DNA of 24,133 nt from Chara braunii (lineage: Eukaryota; Streptophyta; Charophyceae; Charales; Characeae), in NCBI GenBank assembly GCA_003427395.1, contig BFEA01000984.1:93948-118080 (forward strand), given 5' to 3'. Under the pieces are notes generated by a model. It worked only from the letters and a program-made list of their open reading frames with translations. It was not told where the DNA came from and did no database searches. Within the stretch, counting starts at the first letter, position 1; each line of letters starts with the position of its first letter. Of this stretch, positions 1 through 11,846 are shown piece after piece. Both the position numbers and the translations under genes were made by a program.

Positions 1-1238
1 ACACGAGTTAAATCGTCTCGGTCATCTTTCTCTTTGCTAACTGATCATCCGAGGGCGATCTGCACCATGGCAAACTCCGCTTCATAAGGAGAGCGCAGGA
101 CCCTGACATACCGTCTACTCTAAGATTCGATCGTACAAGTTCTCATTTTCTTGAATATAGGATTAGATCACACATTAGAGTTGCCAAACTCCTTTTGGTT
201 GCCTTTAAATCGCCTTTCCTGTCCTCATTCACGACTGTCCAGGCTGCATGCAGTCATCTTCAACTAACTCTCCCGCTGCACATGCTTCTTGACTCCCCGC
301 CTTCTCACAGGCTCCTACGACTGTTCCATCGGCAATCTTTTCACTCGTAACCGTTTCGTGACCTCATTCTCGCATCCTCCTTCCCATGGATCAAGGCTGA
401 TCAAGTCATCCCTCTTTTGATCTGGCTTCCTCCTTCCCCGCAGGCTCATGCACGTACCGCGTTGATCATCCCTTCTTCGCATGTAACGGCCTCGTGGTTC
501 AGCAAACGCTAAACCCCACACGAGAAAATTGTAGGTGGCCGTTGACATTAGCCGCACTTCTCTAGTTCATACCCTGCTAATCCGCTAGGTCCTTCGCTCC
601 TTTGCCCGACTTCACTCTGCTGCATGTCCTCTGCTTTACACCCGTCCCCCAGCGCTGTCTATGCCTATATCTTGCCCTCTCCTCGGCTAGTCACACAGTG
701 CAGCTCAGTTGGTGTCAGCATCCCAGCATGCGCGCTCAGCTTTCTTCTCTCCACCACTGACCCCTCTTCTTCATTCTCTCACACACGTCTCCTGCCACGG
801 CACGAAGACCCACTGTGGCTCAGTAGACACCAAACGCAGTGAGTGAACGCGAAGATAGTGGTTGACAGCAACCATGCCTCGCAGAATCGCACCCGCTCAC
901 TCGCGCAGTCTCCCTTTTGTTGACTTCCCCTCGCACTCTCGAACTACCACCTACCGCGCGCGTCCCCCCCCGTAGCGCACGTCCTCCCAGTCCGGGCCTC
1001 TCGCACGTAGCCGCACTGGACTGCCACGTGTCCGCATGCAACCACCTCGTAGCCCACTCTCCGTTTCTCAGAACGGCCACGCGTTGACCTCTGGCTCGCT
1101 GCTCTCCTCACACGCGTCCTTTCCCCCTGTTCTGCCTTTCTCCTGTCCCGCGGCCCCTCGGTGTCCGTTGTCGAGAGATGGCCTCGGGTCCCTCTTCCAC
1201 CGGGTTTGCGGCTCGATGATGCCTCTAGATCTCGCCTG
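1..1238. other. Gene-free, pyrimidine-rich stretch
   Basis: I see no gene, RNA or repeat here that I can support. The plus strand is rich in C and T, which gives several short open frames on both strands with serine/proline-rich or arginine-rich translations typical of biased non-coding DNA. None shows a recognisable domain. The stretch ends where the A+T-rich foldback element begins, with a sharp change in base composition. Confidence 0.6.
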
Positions 1239-1760
1239 CAACAGAAAAATTCCCATGAGAAATGAAAGTTGAAAAAACATTCCATAAAAAAAAAATCCTT
1301 CATATTTATTAATTATCATTCCAATGTTTATCAAATTCTAAAATTTTCAATTTAATTTGATAAGTTCCCGTCTAAATATGAGTTTTCCCTTCTAACTACA
1401 TCTATTTGTTCAAAATGGAATGAAAGTCTGAATGATTTTATGAAATGTTTTAATTAGACTTTCATTCGACTACAACAAATATTGTCTAATTTATATTGGA
1501 TTAACCTATTTATGACTGGAAATCCTTACTTAGAATGGCAGTCCAATTAAAATATTTCATGAACTCATCCAGACTTTCATTCCATCTCTCGCATGCAGTT
1601 CAAATAAGAAGGGATACCCCATTCTTGGAAGGAAAGTTTTCAAGTAAGACGAAAAATTTTAAAATTTGAATGACATTTTTTAAGATGGAATGAAAATTTG
1701 GAATTTAGAATGTAATTTTACTCTAGAATGATTATTTAATTTTGGAAATTTTTTTTGTTG
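1239..1760. repeat. Foldback (long inverted repeat) element, copy 1
   Basis: This A+T-rich 522-bp block folds back on itself over most of its length. The left end reads CAACAGAAAAATTCC and the complement of the right end reads CAACAAAAAAAATTTCC. Deeper in the arms, 1417-1457 (ATGGAATGAAAGTCTG...) matches the complement of 1545-1588 at most positions, as do the TCAAATT-TAAAATTTT blocks further out. The unpaired centre is about 90 bp (1458-1545). There is no coding capacity, so it is a non-autonomous MITE-like element. A second copy lies at 17043-17902, which confirms that it is a dispersed family. I could not identify a target-site duplication, so the superfamily is open. Confidence 0.75.
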
Positions 1761-2596
1761 TGGTCTATTCCAGGATCTGAGGTTCGTTTCCCGATCTGCG
1801 TCACTCATCTCACTTTCCCCACCTTAGTCCCTGTCCTGGTGGGCCTGCTCCAGGTCCGCCGTGTCCATTAACGTTTTTGTCTCTTGGTAAGTCACCGTTA
1901 TCCGTAGTCTTGTCGTCACACCGTCCCTCCTACAGCGTCTCTCCGCTCAATCTCTTGCCTCTGTAATCACGTCTTGAAACTTTCCATCGGTCCGCATCTC
2001 CACCTCTTTTGCTCCCTCCGCATTGATCTTCAGTAACACTTCATCTCCACCGTCGTAGTTGAGTATAACGGTGATCCAGGGCCCTTCCCCGGACACCGGC
2101 TTCCAACGGGCCTGGTGATACGAGTACCCAGGCCTATAGCCATGCAGTGCCATAGTCGGGTTCTCCTCAGTAGCCAACGCCAACGCTCAACCCGTACTAG
2201 CCTGCACGCGAGACTACCCAACAGACTAAGCCCCGACTATCGAGAAATCTAGGCTTCAGCGTGTATCACTGCTTGCATATGCACTCGGGAGCCAAAACCA
2301 GCCATCACAGAATAGTTGCACTCCAACACTCTGAGCAGTAGTAGATAACTATCGCCCTTTTCCCTCGTCACTCCCCTTTTTCTTTTATAGGATGGTCCCC
2401 TACTCAAATCCCTGCGCTCTAATTGATGGACTCGAATTAGTCTTTTTCAACCCTTTTTACATCCAGAAGCTTTAAAAGGTCCACGATAATAAAATAAATT
2501 GAGACTAAACAATTTAAGAGGTGCCCGAGTTCAGGACTCAACGGTCACAGTATCGGCTTCCGTTTCCAGCCACCGAAAACCCTTTTCTAGCCAGAG
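1761..2596. other. Stretch without a supported gene; possible coding remnant at 1947-2183 (minus)
   Basis: Nothing certain is present. A 78-codon open frame on the minus strand (2183 to 1947) has an unusually protein-like composition for this window: mixed charge, G-P-W-I-T-V and Y-D-G-G-D-E-V stretches, and no low-complexity runs. This could be a decayed exon or a gag-like retroelement fragment. I recognise no family and see no intact start, splice or partner domain, so I do not call it a gene. Confidence 0.3.
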
Positions 2597-3470
2597 AAAA
2601 AATAATAATCCACAGACCTGACGCGACGGTCCCATAACGGGATACCGACGGATCTCCCACCCTCTTCAAATTGTATCATCGGCCTACCTCTATCGGGTGT
2701 CCGTGTCCGATGGCAAGGAGGGGGCTTATGCCCCTCCTCAGGGGTGATAAGCCTCCTACCAATGGGGCCGCGGGTCGCCCCCTTTTTTGGGGCCTAACCA
2801 CACGGCGCCAGTTCAGAGCTCACCCACAGACAGTGTATGCAAGGTCGGTCTACTTAGGTCGTGGACCGCTGGCTCGTAATTCAAACCGTTGGCCTCCCAC
2901 GAAAGGACAGGCCAACAGGCAAAAAACTCGAGAATATAAAATCTAAGCAATAATAATAAAAGTAATAATGATAATAAATGCAGAGAGAAAACGACGGTGC
3001 TTCAAATTTGTTCAGCGCCACATTTCCACCTGAATAACGACGTAAGTTCACGCACAAAACTTAAAGCCCAACTTTTCTTTTCATACTTTTTCTTTTATCA
3101 GACCCCACTGTATCTACCCCTTAGCACGGCTACTGGGGTCCTATCGTGAGACTCAGCAAGCAGGTCTGAAACGGGTGATATGCGAGGAATCGGGCCAGTC
3201 TAGGCCACAAGCCACCGCCTGAATAGCATACAAGTCCACACAGACCCCATTGTACCTGGCCTCCAATACAGCTACCGGGACCCTACTGCGCGGAGCTTAG
3301 ATGCGCAAGCCCGGCACATGTGATATTCGAAGGATTGGGCCTGCCTGATCCGCAATACCACCGCCTGGACTCGAAGCCCGAACAGTCGGCCTCCCTACGA
3401 AGTGACGAGGACCGAGAGTGAACCCGCTTTCTAAAATAGGTAAATTAATAATAACAGTAATAATAGTAGA
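2597..3470. repeat. Decayed tandem repeat region (about 142-bp and 493-bp periods)
   Basis: Two adjacent units begin with CAGACCCC at 3099 and 3241 and run in parallel (CAGACCCCAYTGTA, later CCACCGCCTG-A), a period of about 142 bp. A more distant copy of the unit tail is at 2868-2912 and recurs at 3361-3410 (GGCCTCCC-ACGAA--GAC-GG). In both places it is followed by an AATAATAATA-type tract (2947-2977 and 3447-3467), a second period of about 493 bp. The region therefore looks like an old tandemly duplicated repeat. It has no coding potential I can support, and its parent element is unknown. Confidence 0.5.
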
Positions 3471-5756
3471 CGGACAGCTATTGCCAAATTACTCTGGACT
3501 AAAGCAACGGCCTTGATCTGTGTACCGATCAGGCGTTTCCATTTTCTTTCCCTTTTTAAATTTTATTTCCTTGTCCACCCTTTACTATGTTTTTCTTTTC
3601 TCCCCGACAGCTACCCGTTTTCTTTTTCGTGCATCTGACCCATAACCTGGTTAAAAGGAAATCGACGCGCAGTAAAAAAGGTAGCGCCGGTCTTTTCACC
3701 TCCGTGTCCCAGGGCGAACCCGACGGCTATCACGGTCACAGGCCGGTTGTGCTCTGCTGTACAGCAGGGCGCCGAGCCTGCGTGGACCAATGGAAAGCCC
3801 TGTGGCGCACCTCTTTTGCTAAGGGCGCGCATCAACAGGACCAGTCCACACCAGAGTACAGCCCGGGCTCTAAGGAGCGTAGAGGTGACTACTGGATGCA
3901 GTACCAGGGCACGAGACCGGTACTAGGCAGGGACTTGATGCGCGGAGGAGGGTCGGGACACCGTGCCCTCCGACACCTCGTCACGCAAGATTTGGTCTTA
4001 TCGCGATACAAAAAGGAGCTTTCGTAGCCGCTCCAACCAACTGCGTCAGCCATACCTCTCGCGATCCCCTACGGAAGGATAGGAGCTACGCGAGTTACAA
4101 CCTTACCTTCACTTGCGGGAGTTGTCACCTCCCTTTTGTGGGTGTATCCCCACCGAGCTACCGGTCCACAATATGAAAGCTAACAAGGTGCAATTGCAGA
4201 GGTGGGTCAACCGAGGGTGTTTCTTGTACGTTGTAACATAAGGGGTATGTGCGATTCTACGCCTCTATCGCACCCACATACGAACTGACGCATTGGGGCG
4301 GGCTGAAGTCCCAAGCGCAGCTCATCGTCGATCGACTAGGACGCATCCCACTCACCACGCGTTATACCACGCTTAAGACATAAAATTAAAAACACACTCA
4401 AACAAAACAGAACACTCTTAGTCCCTGTAGTATCTGACCCATAACGTTTTAAGCACAAAAATCGATTAGGCGTCTCGCGCGAGACTTAATATAAAACTGC
4501 GCGGTTGCAAGGCTTTCCCATATTGACTGCCAATGCAAGCCTATGCAAGCAGTCGCAAAGATGACGTACTATGTAGTACCCATAATCATGCGGTCCTCGA
4601 TGGCCTCAAGGATCTCATTCAACACTCGAATATCGGTTGACACGCACCTTGAGGGGTTAATCTCTCGACACTATACAACCGTCTAGGCGATTGAGAACCA
4701 CACCTTCTTCTTCACCCTGCGGAGAGTGGGTGGTACACAGGTTCATGCCTGTGGTGGTAGTTAGTTTTCGTGGCCTTGGAGGCAAGCTCTATCATCTAGG
4801 GCCCAGAGAGAAATCAAGGGGTTTGACTTTGACGACTGCCACAGATTACAACGTCCAACTATAATAATTATAACAAGCAAAAGTTAAGAAGGGGGATCTC
4901 CCTCTTCTCTCAATGCATGATTTGTTTAAACCACTAGTACACGACTCCAGCCTTAAAGTTCGAAACTTGTCGCCACAAGAAAATGAAGTCGAAACGTCAA
5001 ACGTTGGGCCTACCGTTAATAAATTCGATCGGCGGTCATTTCACACCCCCATAATTTGAGGTGTCAGGCCTGCGGCGCAGGTGCCCATGTACTGTTGCCT
5101 TAACCCTTACGCACGGTCGCACTAGGCCGCGCGAACACTCAAGGCATATATATATATACGGGTTATAATACGAGACAATCACTTATCACAATCACAGTGG
5201 TACTCCCTTCAGCCATATATGTATGTAATCGTAGGCAATCACATCCAGAGTCCGAACTACAAAACATACCTGCAATTACATCAAAGATTCAACCAAAGAT
5301 CCATGCACTACACATTGTCAATTTTAACCACTCATTGCATTCACACCCCTCGCCTTAGCCATATAAGTCTCACCCTTTGTGCCACCATCTCAAAATAAAA
5401 CACTTAGTATTTTTGTTAAATGACCATTCAATAAAGTTTGTGTGAAAACCCAACGAAACAAATCAAACCACAGAGGTTAAACCTTTAGGGTGAGTGACAA
5501 GAGTGAATTTATGTTGGAGTTGAGTCGTAAACCGACGAATCGACAACCGACCTGTTATCAGTGATAACACAAGATGATCCTCGTGGGATCAAGGTGAATC
5601 TAGTCAAAATCTTGAATTGAAAAAATCAGGAGGACCTGTAACACAAAACAAGTCAATGTCCAAAACTAGACTATCGGTGTATGGAGAATAAATCTTCATA
5701 GCACATTCTCATTTAAGAGTCTCCAGATAATCAAGTATAAACATAACTTTAAGCAA
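3471..5756. other. Gene-free stretch with a few small hairpins
   Basis: No gene is supported. A 146-codon plus-strand frame at 3587-4027 has no recognisable motif and overlaps a minus-strand frame of similar quality, so both look like chance. Small perfect inverted repeats are visible: GTACTA/TAGTAC around 4566-4580, CACAGG/CCTGTG around 4736-4756, and TGTTATCA/TGATAACA around 5551-5568. An (AT)n run is at 5147-5158. These are too short to assign a role. Confidence 0.5.
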
Positions 5757-6350
5757 GTGTCCAAAGAAAGCTAGATCTTGGCAAAATTTTTAACTCCTTT
5801 AAACTAAGAAAATTTCGGCAACGCTTCCCCTAAATAAAAATGTCTTTTCAAAATTTATACTAGCTCGAATATGAAAACTCAAATAGTCTTTAACTCTAGA
5901 CCGTCAAATTTTGTCTAACTCCCTGAATTAACAAAATTTTTGGACATCATCTTCTTTAGTAGACTTTCAGATTTATTCTAAGTCATATAAAAACTCAACA
6001 ATAAGACTCGAGTTTCATCAAAAAAAAAAAAACTTCTTAGATTTGTATAAATTTTGACAACACTTTCCGTAAAGAAAGTAACTTTTTAAAATTTTTACAG
6101 AACTAAGTTCGAAATTTGAAATAACGCTGACTTCCCAAATCTAAATTTTTCCCAACTCCCTAAAATAGCAAAAACTTAGGGCAACACTTTCCCTAGAAAA
6201 AAAAAATTCTAGATCGAAGCCGGACATAAACTTAGACAAAAGGTTAAACTTTTGAAAGCCAAATTTGATGAACTCCTTGTTTTTTTAGAAATTTCAGAAG
6301 CGTTTCCCGTAGAAGAAGTAGCTTACCAAGATTTATACAAAGTAAAGTAT
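5757..6350. repeat. Five decayed ~120-bp tandem units
   Basis: A recurring block reads approximately AACTCCCT-AA, then an A+T-rich stretch, then GGCAACACTTTCCC-TA, then ATTTATAC. Its AACTCC-type anchors lie at 5792, 5917, 6031 (as AACTTC), 6154 and 6270, giving spacings of 125, 114, 123 and 116 bp. The GGCAAC-CTTTCCC block follows each anchor by about 25 bp. Units are diverged but aligned throughout. This is a satellite-like or retroelement-UTR-like tandem array on the plus strand, lying about 280 bp before the stem-loop array at 6634. I see no protein coding in it. Confidence 0.65.
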
Positions 6351-6633
6351 AACAAATGATCCCAGAAAAAATGCGAGAGTTGACCAAATAAAATCAAATC
6401 AGCTAAAAAATGCAGAAATTGAACCAACTCCTATAACTCTAGCACGTGACGAACATATAAAACAACTACCTATCAAACTGAAACTTAGACTAAGTAAAAC
6501 TCTCACTTAGTCAGATGCAAGTCCATACCACAATGGTAAGTACCCTCACTCATTCCCAAGTTAATTCCTGATAAAGTAGTTCATTAAAACGCTCAGATGA
6601 TTTATCCCCCATACCCAGCTTACACATGGCATG

Positions 6634-7400
6634 GTGCTAGACCATTCTGCTTAGAAACAATATCTAACATGCCTTTAAAATATACACGAACATGTTGCAC
6701 AACTACTATTATCTTCTATGGGAATATGACTTAGATCATTTTGCTTATAAACAATGTCTAGTTGCTTTGAACTGTTTAATATTAAAAGTTTAATAATTTT
6801 CTGACTTGTTTCTCAAAAGAAAGGAAAATATGGGCAGTGGAGTGAGTCATTCTGCTTAGAAACAATGCAACTCAACTTGCCTAAATTACTTGCAATTATA
6901 CTTTGTATTTTCTCTTTTCTTCTTAGTGATATGACTTAACGTTGAACCATTCGACTTAGAAACAATGTCGAGTTGCCAGTTCACATGCAAATACAAATAA
7001 AGTACTTCCTGTTATACTCAGTTTACACTAATGTGTATGGCTTCAGGCTATACCGTTCTGCTTAGAAACAATGCATAGCCTTTCACCAAAATCCTCCATC
7101 GAAAATAAAACAAAGAACCGAACCATTCTGCTTAGAAACAATGTTCAGTCCATCTCAAATCACTCAAAACATGAAGTTGGATCTTTCAACCAACCTCAAT
7201 CAGAAACCCCCCAAAGAAAACCGACAGTCCAAGCTATTTTGCTTTGAAACAATGCTTGGTCTCACGAATCAGTCAGGAAAATCCTCATAAATAAATATAG
7301 TAACCAAGTCATTCTGCCTGGAAACAATGTGTGGTCCTTAAAAAAACAGACAAATAAACATAGCCCGGGGTTTGTCTGCTTAGAAACAATGTTCAGTTTT
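6634..7400 (+). repeat. Array of nine stem-loops with a conserved 20-nt core and variable pairing stems
   Basis: The core CATTCTGCTTAGAAACAATG or a close variant starts at 6643, 6737, 6848, 6948, 7054, 7124, 7235, 7310 and 7372, spaced 62-111 bp apart. Spacers are unrelated to each other. Within the core, CATT pairs with AATG and leaves a 12-nt loop, CTGCTTAGAAAC. An unpaired C or T usually precedes the core, and outside it comes a stem whose sequence differs in each unit but whose two sides stay complementary. Examples are AGGCTAT/ATAGCCT (7045-7051 with 7075-7081), CCAAG/CTTGG (7229-7233 with 7255-7259), TTAGA/TCTAG (6731-6735 with 6757-6761) and GCTAGA/TCTAAC (6636-6641 with 6663-6668). 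The ninth unit keeps the loop but has lost its stem. Conserved loop plus co-varying stem indicates selection on folded RNA or DNA. Five wobble pairs are G-U on the plus strand against three on the minus strand, weakly favouring plus-strand transcription. I do not recognise the family. Confidence 0.8.
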
Positions 7401-9350
7401 TGGTTGACCCAGTCAAACGCATGCAAAACTGCCTTCATTCCACCTTCCCCCCAGTTCATCCCTCAGTATGCTTTCAAACAAAATAAGAAGAAACTTAAGC
7501 TTTATACATACATTTCTTGCACTTAGTCTGATTAGGTCATGAAAAGAAACAAAGTCACAAGGGAAAACATGCATATAACAGTCAAACTTGAAAGAGATAC
7601 TCAAACAGGGAAGTAGTGGGTTCATACAGTCAAAAAATGAGATATACCCTATAATTCTCTGCCTCCATAACCTCACCTAGGTTCAGGCAGAGCTCCCGCA
7701 ATCAGTGGGACAACCTCCCACAGAGGCCTTGACATGGATTACGGGTTGCAATCCCGCTTGCCACCTTCCTCTTAGAGCCAATAAACTAGACTTAGAGTAA
7801 GAAGGGCAGAGATAGAATCATAAAGTCTCTCAGATCCAGGAGAGGTGCACTCAGACTCGCGTGAGAGGGTCTTGGTTCCTTGATACGCTTGAGGGTCCTG
7901 CAATGATGGTCAAACTTGCTGCAGGACGGCCGCCTCATGGTCAAAACACCCAGTAATGGTCCTCTGACTTAGCCCCAGGTCGCAACAATGACCCCTTTGT
8001 AGAGTTTATCTACTCCCCCAGACCTGCAGTGTCGTTTCTCTCTACCCAAACCACCAGTACTCAACCTGCAAGGGGCTTCATTCAGATACAACATGTCCCC
8101 GTGTCGTATTTGAATTATGTTGATGGTTTACTCAACCAGACTAAAACTGGGCGCGCACCAACCTACGAAAGCAACTGAGTGCTCCGCGAATTACACCTAC
8201 ACACTGTGCATCCCAGCATGCACCACTAAAAGGGAGCACAACAAAACTCTGCGAAATATCGCCCTCGCAGAAATTGCATGCAGTAGTAAGGAATCGAGGT
8301 AGTGCACCGTATCTGATGTAAATGAAACAGTGTCTCGCTTAGTGATATTAAACAAGACGCACGACGGCCTGTGAACACCTAGCAAGAAACTATACAGCCA
8401 TGGAAACCACCAGACTCAGCAGAAAGGAAACACCGCAAAACGTTGAGCAGAAGCGACGAAGTACTCGCACATATCAGTTGAGCCTACTACTGCTAAGACC
8501 AAGTAAGTATCTCTCCAGATCGTACTCGTACCAGCCACCGGAACCAGGTGAACCCGCTGGAGTGTTGATAGGCCTTGCTTGTACAAGTCATCCTCACGTA
8601 TGAGCTTAAGCTCAAATGAGTCTCTGCCTCTTCTGTCTGTCTGCCTCAGTCAAGCTCCTCCACCTCTGCTAATGCACAGTTCCTCACCCTTTTGTATTCC
8701 AGCACAGGTGCTCAGACTTAGTCTACCTCATCAGATAATGGTTAGCGAAGTAGTACACTCAGGTCGCTCCCCCTCGAAATGTCGATCACACCAGTCAGTG
8801 TCGGCTGAGCTTCCCTTGAACTACTTGGATGACGGGCGCAAAGGTCCATATGTAAGCCTCGAACTTTGCGGTCGGCCTCATTCCCCTTTGACCCATAGGA
8901 TGAGCAGAGCCGAGATGATTCTCCCGTTCGAATATGGGAGTGCACACCGCTTGGCACCGTAGCTCGACTTTCACTCTGCCCAACTTCGTTAACTCACCTA
9001 TCCAGATACACTTTCCTCCTCAGTTCGCCTCCTGCAGCTCAGACATGCAACCAATCATTAGCCCCGACCGAACTCATTTGAAGTAGTAGGGAGGAGGACG
9101 ATCATCAAGCGACGTGGTCGTGGTTGGAGTGAGCAATGATATGAAGGATGACGATTTCGACAGGGACAACACCAACGAACGTGGCACGAACCATAACAGC
9201 ATTGGTCGCTAGTGCGAGTACGGGGTCGGTCTTACCACTTCCTCGACCAGTCTAAAAGTGGAAATGAATCTTTCATCATAGTGAGGGCAAAGATACTTTC
9301 TACAACGGGCTTCGGAATCTCCTTCCGCTTCCAACCAACCTATTTGCAAG
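7401..9350. other. Gene-free stretch after the stem-loop array
   Basis: No gene or repeat is supported. A plus-strand frame of 127 codons (8579-8962) is serine/proline-rich and has no recognisable domain. A weak tRNA-like fold at 7689-7763 was considered and rejected. A short GA-rich tract is at 9360-9388, just past the end of this stretch. Confidence 0.5.
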
Positions 9351-11846
9351 CGCACTAAAGAGAGTGACAGAGAAAGAGAGAGAGAGATAAAGAAATAAAA
9401 AGATTATTTTCTATCGATAAGTCAGGCAAGACTCGAAACGAACCTTTCCGCGAAAATACATATAGATCTCGTCTTAGTCTCCCTTTTCTCGCATGCCACC
9501 CGTACGTTTTGTTCTGCATAATCCATTATCCCAAACCCAAAATCCATCTCCACCAGTATGCTCGTCGTACCCCGAAATCTCATCTCAGACTCTTACACAC
9601 CCAATTCCATTGAGTACTAGGTTGCATCTCAGTTCCCGACTCTCTTCGTCTTTCTTCTTTTGCCCAACTTTCACGCACTTCGCTTTCACATAACGCGGCC
9701 TCTTACTTATACCGCAACGAAATCAGAGTTTCCTTGTAATTGGATTCATTGTGTCTGACATCCCTAAATCTCAACTTCTCCCCTCCGTCTTTATCTAGTA
9801 TCGAGTAGGATACGAGATTCGTGACGTCGCTTGTACCTTAGCCAACTTCATCTAGTATCAAGCGGTTAACAGGGATCCCCATTTTTCAGTCTTGGCCAAC
9901 TGCATCTTTTTTCGTTTTTTTAAGTAGTACGATCTTCACTCTATGAATTGGTGGCAAGTTTGATTAAAATGACCCTTGGATTTTGTTATAAATGTTCTGA
10001 CAAGTGGTCTGAAAATTGAGGCCTCCGTTAACCGTCTCTCCTCCTACAGTCCATAGCACAATAACTTACTCTTCTTTTCCAAACCTGATTTCAACACTCA
10101 GTTCACGGTGCTAAAAAAAAATTGTTTACCATTTTGTTTTGGCAAACTCGGAAAGAAATCGTCTGAGATATGCATACTTTTGCTCCTCCCCGTTGCCTTC
10201 TCTCATCTTTTTCATCACCCCTTTCTTTCGACTGCATCTGGCGCAGTTCCGACCCACATTCATTTCCCTCTTTCCTGCCTACTGTTTCCGCACTCGGCGC
10301 TTTCTTCCTTTACTGTCGCACCCCTCCGCTTTTCCTCCCTACCTTTTCTTTCTCCCACCATAGTTCGCTTTCTTCCTCGTATGCAGCGCAACAGCCTCCT
10401 CTGCTGATAGCGCAGACTACCGCACGCGACCCCACAGCTCCTGCGTTAGCGCAACATGTCGTCAAATTAGGCCCGATCCTTTTGACAGCCCCGCCGCCCG
10501 GGCAACGTTCGACTGTACCTGGCTAGCCTCATCACCTTCATTTGTTTCGTAGTTGGTTGGGTCTTGGTCAATCCCCAAAAGCTCGGAGGCACCCCCCCTC
10601 CCTATCGAATACTACCTGTTTTTGAAATGAACAGGCTTTGTTTATGTGCCTGGTACGGTGTTGCATCCAAGGATCTCTGTAGGTCGAGCATCCCGTATCT
10701 CGCCCCCTTTCAGATGCGAACCCCACCTTTCTACCTACCTTTACAGTACTACGGTGACTCTGTAGCAGCCACACCCGTACCCATGCCTTCAACGAGGGAA
10801 CATGGGGGAGTTGTGCCCGCCAGATGTGCTATACCGCTGCTTTAACGGGTAGGTGATTCCGTCTAGGACCCTTCTTGGTATCCACAACACCAAGCTCCTT
10901 CTACAGGGCGTCCACCCCAAATACGTAGGGGTTGTGTTAATCTTCTCCATGTTGTTTCCAGTTCTAATAAATGTTCCGAAGGACCACCGCTGGAACCCGG
11001 TCCTGGGACATCACCATTTGTCTAACTGATCCCATGTAATCGGAGTTGTAGTTTTTCTCTCATCTACATCCTATGGTGTTGGAACTCAAAATCTATATTT
11101 CTACATCCAAGGGGTGTACCAGCTATGCTAGACAGCGCTCTCAGCATTGGTCCCAAAACCAGAACCGGCACCGGCTCCATCAATGCGACCACACTCACCT
11201 TCTAGCATGTCATGGTTGGCAGGTGGAGCACCCGTGGAAAGTCCCTACGACTTAGGTTTCTTCCTCCTCGTGGGCCAGATCACCCACCTTCTTGCATGCA
11301 CGTTGAAGTCCTTGGTTTTAGTGTCGTGCCCAACTTGGAAGCCGCGAGGCGAGGGGAAAAAGAGAATTTGCAAGTGCCACCCCGACCCTGCGCAACAAAA
11401 CCATGGGCGATAGCGCCGTCAGTCCCTCAACCCCTCTGTCCCTTCACGCTTACGTACACGAAGCACAATAAGAACTTGGCCGGCAACTCGTTGGCTTTAC
11501 AACCATCAACAAAAAAAGGTCACACGTGGCTTAAATCTACGCATCCATACACTCTCTCCTCTTAGTCAACCATTCAGTCGGCGTAGACAGCAGACACAAT
11601 CGCGGCTCGGGGGGTATACTCAGACTCTAAACCAAACTTATTTTTTGCCATTCGCAAGAACCAGGGCGGATACCCTTGTAAGGGTATTCGCACCAACACC
11701 GGTACACCCGTGTGCACGCATGTAGGCTGGTAGGATACTGTCTACCGTGGTAATGTACGCACATGAAGGCTGGTAGGTCGGTACCGGGCTTGTGTCCACG
11801 AACGGGCAGTAGCAGCCCACCGACGGCATGTCGAGGATCTCCTCCC

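Noticed and set aside
2788-2830. LTR retrotransposon primer-binding site TGGCGCC (minus strand)
   Set aside because: The heptamer is present, but no LTR ending in CA precedes it and I found no paired long terminal repeats.
3587-4027. 146-codon open frame
   Set aside because: No recognisable domain, overlaps a similar minus-strand frame, and no conserved context.
7073-7246. Short open frame starting at an AAACAATG plant-like start context inside the array
   Set aside because: The other units do not stay open, and stops interrupt the equivalent frame. The conserved AAACAATG is better explained as loop plus stem.
6643-7391. CRISPR-like array (20-nt repeats with unique spacers)
   Set aside because: Cores are imperfect, spacing varies from 62 to 111 bp, the setting is eukaryotic, and no cas genes exist. 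The flanking complementary stems fit a folded element instead.
6643-7391. Hammerhead ribozyme or iron-responsive elements
   Set aside because: The loop GAAAC and the bulged pyrimidine are reminiscent, but there is no CUGANGA core for a hammerhead and no CAGUGN hexaloop for an iron-responsive element.
7689-7763. tRNA-like fold with GGGTTGCAATCCC
   Set aside because: The T-arm-like hairpin is present, but the TTC is replaced by TTG, the A box is poor, and the acceptor and anticodon stems are weak.
8579-8962. 127-codon open frame
   Set aside because: Serine/proline-rich with no domain and with competing frames on the other strand.
10108-10526. Overlapping 74-118-codon frames
   Set aside because: Products of a C/T-rich strand. 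All three plus frames are open with Phe/Ser/Pro-rich translations.
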